A DNA stretch of 64,000 nucleotides, taken from positions 59,351,978-59,415,977 of the forward strand of contig CM051518.1 of the NCBI GenBank assembly GCA_028015205.1, given 5' to 3'. The translations under genes were made by a program, and so were the position numbers. The notes under the pieces were generated by a model, which worked only from the letters and a program-made list of their open reading frames with translations, had not been told where the DNA came from and did no database searches. Positions 59,001-64,000 of the stretch are shown here, in pieces. This stretch comes from Mytilisepta virgata (taxonomy: Eukaryota; Mollusca; Bivalvia; Mytilida; Mytilidae). How positions within the stretch are numbered: the first letter of the stretch is position 1; the number at the start of each line of letters is the position of its first letter.

Positions 59001-60097
59001 CCATTGATGGTAAAACGTAATTAACTAACAAAATGAACCAAGATTTTGCAACGTGGATCATGAAAATATGCAAGAGGGGTCTAATTTTGTGTTGGGTATT
59101 TTTATCATCATTATATACTTATATTGGTACAAGGTAAAAAATGTCCAGTAAAAAGCTTAAAATTAAGAATCTTAACAGCACATGCTAGAAAATTTAGAAT
59201 TCCAGTAATTATATATAAAACCATATAGGCGTACGACCAGTTTTAGCCTTGAAATATCGCCGGTCGTGTTGACAACAAAAATTTCACCGTGATGGTCAAT
59301 GTAGGGGTACAAATACCAAGGCCCATAATTATAAACAAACATTACTGTCTTGTCTGCAATTGTCCATTTCCACTAATTGATCACATAATTTCTAAGATTG
59401 TCATCTGAATGTCCAAAATGTCCAGATAAAAAGATTTACACACTCCAAAAAAGAAGTGATATGATTTGGTATATGGGCTTAGGTTTACGTTGGTTTTAAA
59501 TATGATACGGAAATTATATGCTTAGATGCACTCAAAATTGGTCACCCTGGCGCAATTAAGGCCATAATTAAAACATACAGTTTATCAATCAAATATATTG
59601 AAGATCAATTGTCATAACTGCTCTTTAAATCATCATTAAATTCAAATTAAGATAAGATAACGTTGATTTACGAATTATAAATTATTTAATATAAATGAAG
59701 ATAAAGTTGTTGCTATTTTCAAGTCTCCACTCAACATTTCTTTCTTCTTTTTTACTTGCAAAAATATGCGTAATGATCCTAGTTTTCATGTATGTCAGGG
59801 TTTTTTTCCATAGATTTGAAAATATTCTTCTTTCTTATAATTCAAAAATGTGAAAATGACATCAATTTCGCGAGATATTAAAAGTTAGCTTTTTCAGTGT
59901 ATAAATATATTTGATCATCTTGATTTTTTTTTTTTTTTTTTTTTTTGGTGTGGGAAAAAATATAAATAACATTTCTTTAAAATAAAGGATACTTACAGCC
60001 ACTTGATTCCGGACGAATTTTCTGTTTGCATTAATATTAGAACGAGTGTTGGAACGATTACAAATCCAGTCCGGAAAACTCCATCACCATTCCTCAT
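34875..60097 (-). CDS. Wnt11: Wnt11 secreted signalling protein, 5 exons, 360 aa
   Basis: Joined minus-strand exons 60097-59997, 43676-43444, 38091-37811, 35880-35588 and 35049-34875 give 1083 nt with every splice phase consistent and GT-AG borders. A signal peptide (about residues 1-29) is followed by GIKWLA, the Wnt11-type mature N-terminus. Next come [10 protein letters not shown] and [24 protein letters not shown] and [15 protein letters not shown] follows, with the expected palmitoleate-bearing serine at about 221, and then the cysteine-rich C-terminal domain ([18 protein letters not shown]). There are 24 cysteines, and length agrees with vertebrate Wnt11 (about 354). Wnts bind Frizzled/LRP or Ror/Ryk receptors. 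Wnt11 is best known for non-canonical signalling; pathway use here is not shown by sequence. Possible N-glycosylation at NCT (49) and NCS. Introns: 16320, 5352, 1930 and 538 bp. Confidence 0.95.
35050..35587 (-). other. Wnt11 intron 4
   Basis: 538 bp, phase 2. Contains a GC-richer segment at 35310-35500 that looks like an old repeat, not identified. Confidence 0.6.
35588..35880 (-). CDS. Wnt11: Wnt11 exon 4: acylation-site exon
   Basis: Acceptor TTTTGCAG, donor GTATGT. It encodes [19 protein letters not shown], a lysine-rich loop ([10 protein letters not shown]), the SPDYC motif and GSLGTAGR. After [13 protein letters not shown] the family usually has tryptophan; here the codon is TTT (phenylalanine). 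Confidence 0.95.
35881..37810 (-). other. Wnt11 intron 3 with paired poly-C repeat ends
   Basis: 1930 bp, phase 0. At 37073-37700 a repeat has 'cggcgggtccagg' at one end and 'aacgcccctga' at the other. It contains two copies of a 'tacgcccc(C-run)tttcaa' block (about 37104-37133 and 37655-37680). Confidence 0.5.
37811..38091 (-). CDS. Wnt11: Wnt11 exon 3
   Basis: Acceptor TTTTGCAG, donor GTAAGC, phase 1 in and phase 0 out. It encodes [38 protein letters not shown] and a basic [10 protein letters not shown] loop ending in NNGAAAK. Confidence 0.95.
38481..38705. mobile_element. Small TIR element in Wnt11 intron 2
   Basis: Left 'taggcctaaaaaaatatagt' plus 'tgtgtttagggtaac' pairs with right 'gttaccctaaacacatgtat' plus 'atttggcctta'. 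About 225 bp, no ORF. Confidence 0.65.
42979..43234. mobile_element. Foldback element with 17-bp flanking direct repeats
   Basis: Arms of about 75 bp (42979-43054 and 43160-43234) are near-perfect inverted copies: 'agatctactaattgctcctt', 'catgtagatctaacaacact', 'ccattttact'. aatgatgtgatgtcaat flanks it exactly on both sides (42962-42978, 43235-43251). The core contains 'gaatcctcgggttttatcc', also seen at about 22176. Confidence 0.82.
43444..43676 (-). CDS. Wnt11: Wnt11 exon 2
   Basis: Acceptor TTTTTCAG, donor GTAAGT. It encodes [43 protein letters not shown] and LSRDLSRG. The methionine here is internal: phase 2 entry requires the upstream exon. LCR-x-NL-x-LM is the strongest Wnt11 hallmark. 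Confidence 0.95.
50868..51120 (-). repeat. Dispersed repeat ('ccgagggtatcac')
   Basis: Contains 'gtcgatgcctcttctggtgg' and 'aagtccccgagggtatcacg', inverse of the spacer at about 9030-9075. I recall this as an abundant mussel repeat. The ORF at 50870-51094 is inside it. Confidence 0.55.
52291..52539. mobile_element. MITE with ~28-bp terminal inverted repeats
   Basis: Left 'acggagcaaacatttgattt' plus 'ttatgggagg' pairs with right 'cctcccataataatcaaatg' plus 'gttgctcccgt'. The interior matches 11680-11872, so this is the intact reference for that interrupted copy. Confidence 0.8.
55804..55906. repeat. Minisatellite, 26-bp unit, 4 copies
   Basis: Units start at 55804, 55830, 55855 and 55881 (cgaaggcaaagtgcgcattg followed by tacgga). 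One unit is 25 bp. GC-rich against an A/T-rich intron. Confidence 0.88.
58105..58456. repeat. Minisatellite, 30-bp unit plus older longer-period copies
   Basis: 58319-58438 is a 30-bp unit (ctggctacaacattcaacta followed by gacaatcaca) repeated four times. Looser copies with 'caaaattcaggtttct'-type extensions extend left to 58105 and right to 58456. Confidence 0.85.
59997..60097 (-). CDS. Wnt11: Wnt11 exon 1: start codon and signal peptide
   Basis: ATG at 60097-60095 is the first in-frame methionine after an upstream stop. The product [20 protein letters not shown]... is a signal peptide ending near ENSS, followed by GIKW and a split leucine codon at a GTAAGT donor (59996). GIKWLA is a family signature at this position, and the phase matches exon 2 although the exon is 16 kb away. 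A T-run of 24 lies just inside the intron (59924-59946). Confidence 0.9.
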
Positions 60098-63000
60098 CCT
60101 TAACAGAATCTCTGTGACGTCACTACGACATAAAAATTTCACAGAATACTTCAAACCAAAAAAGATCAAGCATTTCCTTTTTATTTAAATTCCATATAAG
60201 TACTTACATATTCGCACTTTCACCCTTTTCATGTTTTTTGTTCCATCATTATTATTTTGTGTTGTATGTTCGATTTATATCTTATGTTTTCTTCTACACT
60301 AATTTCAAAATAGGGGAAAAAATCACGGCATTTTTAGAATTCCATGAAAATTAAAAGCTAAAACAAATCTTTCAGTTTTGAAATGCTCCACGGCAGATTT
60401 TCGAACAGTGCCTTTCGTTCTGTCTGACTGAAAGAAGAAAATGATATAAACGTAATTTGGTCATGATCAACCAATCACATATCTTCTCGTGTCTGTCTAT
60501 TCATCTTAACAACTATAAAATACGGCAATAACTCAAAGTAACAAATCAAAACGCTTCCAAATACTGTTTTTCATATGTAGCATCTAAATTTTAAACGGTA
60601 ATCTTAAAGATACCAATACATGACTATCAGACCCATTTAAAAACAGAACGCAACTATGTGCATCGGCAGTTGACGACGCGATCTTAACAACTAAAATTCT
60701 TAATGTGTACTTTGTTCAGAATTTAACTCATTTGTACCAGCCCACTTGAGATTTACAATCGAATTTTAGTGACACGGTTAAATTGGAAGTTCCTCGTTTC
60801 ACAACAGATGATAAAAATAAATCTGCCTTGATTTCTTTTTAAACTATTAATTTTCTTATTATAAAAGTTTTCAACTGGTTATTTCATTCTTTGTAAAACA
60901 AACAATTTGCCAAGAGAGAGTTTAATGAAGAAACTTGATGATACGTGCGCAATTTATCAAATAAATTTGGCCATTATTCTTCGGAGTTAAATGATTTATG
61001 AGCAAATTTGTTCATGATTATTACCACAGAATTATATAAAGATGTAGATACAATTATCATATAGATGGGTTTTATGAATAACAGAAATGTGTTGGGTTAA
61101 CGTATAAATGCTCCATCAAATTATAACATATCAGTAACATCTTGATGATTAAATTTTTAACAAGCAAAAATTAAAATGATCATGAAAATAAGCGTAAGTA
61201 CAAGAAAATTCATGCTGTTAGTAAAAAAAAAACCAAAAAGAATAAAAAATGAAATACATATTTCACTTATATATTTTTGAGCCCTGAAGTAAAATAAGCT
61301 ATTTATTATCTGGAGAGGAAAAGAAAACATTGAGAAATTTACTAAGAATGGAGGAAATATCGCTCTTAAATTAATGTAATATTTTGTAATTTCAAATTTT
61401 ACAAAACTAATCCTAGTTCCGTTGAATCTAACGGTTTTACAAAAAAAGAAGATACTTACGTACCACAGAGAAATAAAAAATATTTCCAATGTCAGTGAAA
61501 TTTAATCTTCGTAAATGTCTGTTAAAATAAATATTTTTTGTTAAAATGGCAAATTTCGATGGCTTGTCGTCAAAAAACGTACGGATGCCGGGACGAGTAG
61601 GCAAACAATTGAGGCACACGACAAAAAATAACTTAATTTAAAAGTTTTTTATTCAATAAAACAGACAATGCCTGGAAGATAGTCATAAAAGCTCTCTTGC
61701 TGTTTTATTACATGATTTTCAAATTGTATAAATATCAAAGAAACTTCACTATAAGACGGGATATTAACATTTATTTGTTGATAACAGGGGTATCAATTAG
61801 CACACCTTGGGGGTACCTGTTTAACTCATTTGCATAAATTTGATTGTCACCTGTGAACAATTACTGTCAAGAATTTTCAAGATTAGCAGTTAAATATGTT
61901 AAGAGAATGAAATTTGACATAAGAAACGAAAACACATAATGTTATGGTGTTAAAATTATGTACCCGATATCTTTAACTTGTCAAACTTGATTAGACGGTA
62001 CCTTTCTTTTAAAGGTTGTATTAAATAATTTGCATATTTTATCAGAGATAATGTTTCACGCATTTCAATTTGTCGATGAAATTGATATATTAAATTAAAT
62101 AAATTGTATATGTGAAACAGGGAAAGGTAACGCACAAGTTTATGACACAATAAATAAACTTGTCAGCAGTTTGTGTATAGTGATTTGTATGCTTATAAGG
62201 TGAGAAAGTTCTCATGTGACCAAATAAAAATTTCACCATTAAGAATTTTTCACTTTTATATAAGACGAACAAACAAAAACAAAATACAAACAAAAAAAAA
62301 CAAAAAAATTAATAAATAAAAAACAAGAACAAGCTAAACACTATATATAAAATACTTTAATTTACAAAAATATATTTGATTTTTTTTGCTGTGTACGCAA
62401 CTCATGAGACGTAATTGGACAAAATATGTAAAATTGGTATTTAAGAACATTTTTTTGTTCCTCCCTTAAATGAAATATATAATTAGCTAATGACAAATGT
62501 AAAATCCACTGAGGTTTTATAATTAAATAAAATGAGCGTTTAAAAGTACACATGTTTATGACCTATTCTCCCCATTTTAAAATTTGTAATGGCATAAATC
62601 AATAAGTGAAGCTTCTAAAGCATTTCTTTCATTTTAAAATGCTAAGTGGAAATTATTAAAATCATTAAAAACTAATTTATCAGAAAAGGAAAATATGAAA
62701 TATCTTATGCCAACGGATTTCTGACGAGTTTATCAAATAAAACAAACTTTAAAAAAAAATCAAAGTTTTGAGTACCAATTAATTTTATATAGTCGAAAAG
62801 ATAAAATGATATACAATATACACTTTTAAAAAGAAGATGGCAAATGAATAAAAGCCAGAAGTAAACACATTATGAAATCAATGATACTTGACGAACAATC
62901 ATCGTTTCTTCTTTGTACATAAAAATTTATATTTTTATACTCTATGGATTCGGTTGAAATTTACTATTAATGTTTTGAGACGGATCTCGTTATAATAGGA

Positions 63001-64000
63001 TTTAGTTGTGGTTACTGATAAATTTTTTATTGTTTATGAAGTTGAAAACAACATTTTTAACTAAGTGACCCGTTGTAAAAGTATGCCTTGTCTTTCAGTG
63101 ACCTTTCAAGATTGAATATATTTTCCAGATATATTGTTTTCGAAATATTGTTTGAGTACCAAGTTATCTAACATATTAAACACATATCTTATTATGACTG
63201 TCCATATTTTGTCCATATCGACCTGAAACATTTTATTCCACTGAAATCTAATTTTAGTCTTTTCATAACAGCGAAATTTATTGTTTGACGTTTGACTAGC
63301 AGTTTTTATCGCAAGTATACATTGAATATTTTGTTACATATTTATCCATTTTTAAGGGCATTGAAAGCATTCCCTGTTTCAACATAACTTTCCGTTATCT
63401 TTCTTTACAATAGGTGACCATTCCTATCCATCATTATTGTAAACGGTAAAAATGCTACCAAAAAACTGGAGATGATCGAAAGGATTGACGAATTCTATGT
63501 TAATAAAATTAAAAAATAAAAATAAAGAAGTTATTAAAAATATAAAAGAGAATCTGTTGTTGAAAATACCATATTATTGAAAAAGGAATACCTACAAATA
63601 TTCGATTTACGTGCAGAAGTTAAATTTTATTTGTGGAGATTGGTCGTTACCATAAAAGGTTTGTATAAGCACGTGCTATTCACAATCGCCGTACAAGGTA
63701 ATGCATTCAGGTATATAATAAAGTAGTTGGCTGGTGAAAAATTAGATCTTGTCGAAAACGTGCTATACAAGAAACCTTTTATTGTAATTTTCACTGCCCT
63801 CTTTTAACTTCCATCATGTCCCTCATAGTTTATTTTGCAGGTACTTTTATTTCTTCCATAAGAAAATCATTTGCCAAGACCAGAAATATCCAAAGCAGGG
63901 TTGTTCTATTGGTAGCTGAGGCAACCATAAATTTACCACTTGTTTATCAATGTAAAAATCCAGACTCTTTTGTAAATAACGATAACTCCGAACAATTGTT
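60098..64000. other. Region upstream of Wnt11
   Basis: Presumed promoter and 5' flank of Wnt11. On the minus strand a TATTTTATAG lies near 60517 and an inverted CCAAT near 60472, both too weak to call. No other gene or recognised repeat; the minus ORFs at 61157-61619 start at TTG or lack any domain. Confidence 0.4.

Larger units (their letters stand above)
43677..59996 (-). other. Wnt11 intron 1 (16.3 kb)
   Basis: Phase-2 intron. Holds a MITE (52291-52539), a dispersed-repeat copy (50868-51120), and minisatellites at 55804-55906 and 58105-58456. The remainder is A/T-rich with no supported exon on either strand. Large first introns of developmental genes often host enhancers, but none can be identified from one sequence. 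Confidence 0.6.

Noticed and set aside
60465..60525. TATA and CCAAT boxes for Wnt11
   Set aside because: Matches are weak and common in A/T-rich DNA; no independent support.
61157..61619. Hydrophobic minus-strand ORF considered as the Wnt11 signal-peptide exon
   Set aside because: Starts at TTG and lacks the GIKWL motif; the exon at 60097-59997 fits motif, phase and donor.

Overview
The window looks like AT-rich bivalve mollusc DNA, most likely from a mussel (Mytilidae). The reasons are introns with clean GT-AG borders, a Wnt11 gene of invertebrate type, and several dispersed repeats that I recall from mussel genomes (recollection, not searched). No bacterial, organellar, rRNA or CRISPR features were seen. 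Most long ORFs here are chance openings. The real coding sequence lies in short exons, which I assembled by matching splice sites and reading phase.

Three genes can be supported. (1) At the left edge (about 270-1791, +) is a small single-pass membrane protein with a six-cysteine ectodomain. Its signal-peptide exon is only in frame if one T is added to a T-run, or if an upstream exon lies outside the window. (2) At 16323-24371 (+) is a 4-exon paralogue of 191 residues with identical spacing of the first five cysteines (C-x9-C-x2-G-x-CC-x5-WYC). It has an extra 80-codon, phase-2/phase-2 exon between the cysteine domain and the membrane helix. Both resemble the Shisa/CYYR/WBP1-VOPP1 type of adaptor membrane protein. 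(3) At 34875-60097 (-) is a complete 5-exon, 360-residue Wnt11 with a 16.3-kb first intron. Gene 2 and Wnt11 converge on the 24.4-34.9 kb interval.

The rest is intron or intergenic DNA rich in mobile-element remains. Between genes 1 and 2 lie a decayed non-LTR retrotransposon (3.4-5 kb), two inverted copies of a 'gacccaaagggt' repeat (5.1-6.0 and 12.9-13.6 kb), a tRNA-derived SINE (9.6-10 kb), a tRNA-like fragment (10.7 kb) and nested TIR elements (11.7-12.5 kb). Intron 1 of gene 2 carries a ~0.98-kb tandem duplication; its second copy was later hit by two insertions, one a long foldback with a 12-bp target duplication. Intron 3 of gene 2 holds a foldback with a palindromic octamer every 21 bp.

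The most unusual object is a ~3.7-kb inverted-repeat-bounded element (about 26450-30160) between the convergent genes. It contains degenerate telomere-like arrays, CCCTAA on the left and TTAGGG on the right, separated by a recurring spacer module and flanked by 'gagcagc' arrays with a recurring CACGTG-containing module.

The Wnt11 introns carry small TIR elements, a foldback with 17-bp flanking direct repeats, and two minisatellites. Upstream of Wnt11 (60.1-64 kb) nothing else was recognised.
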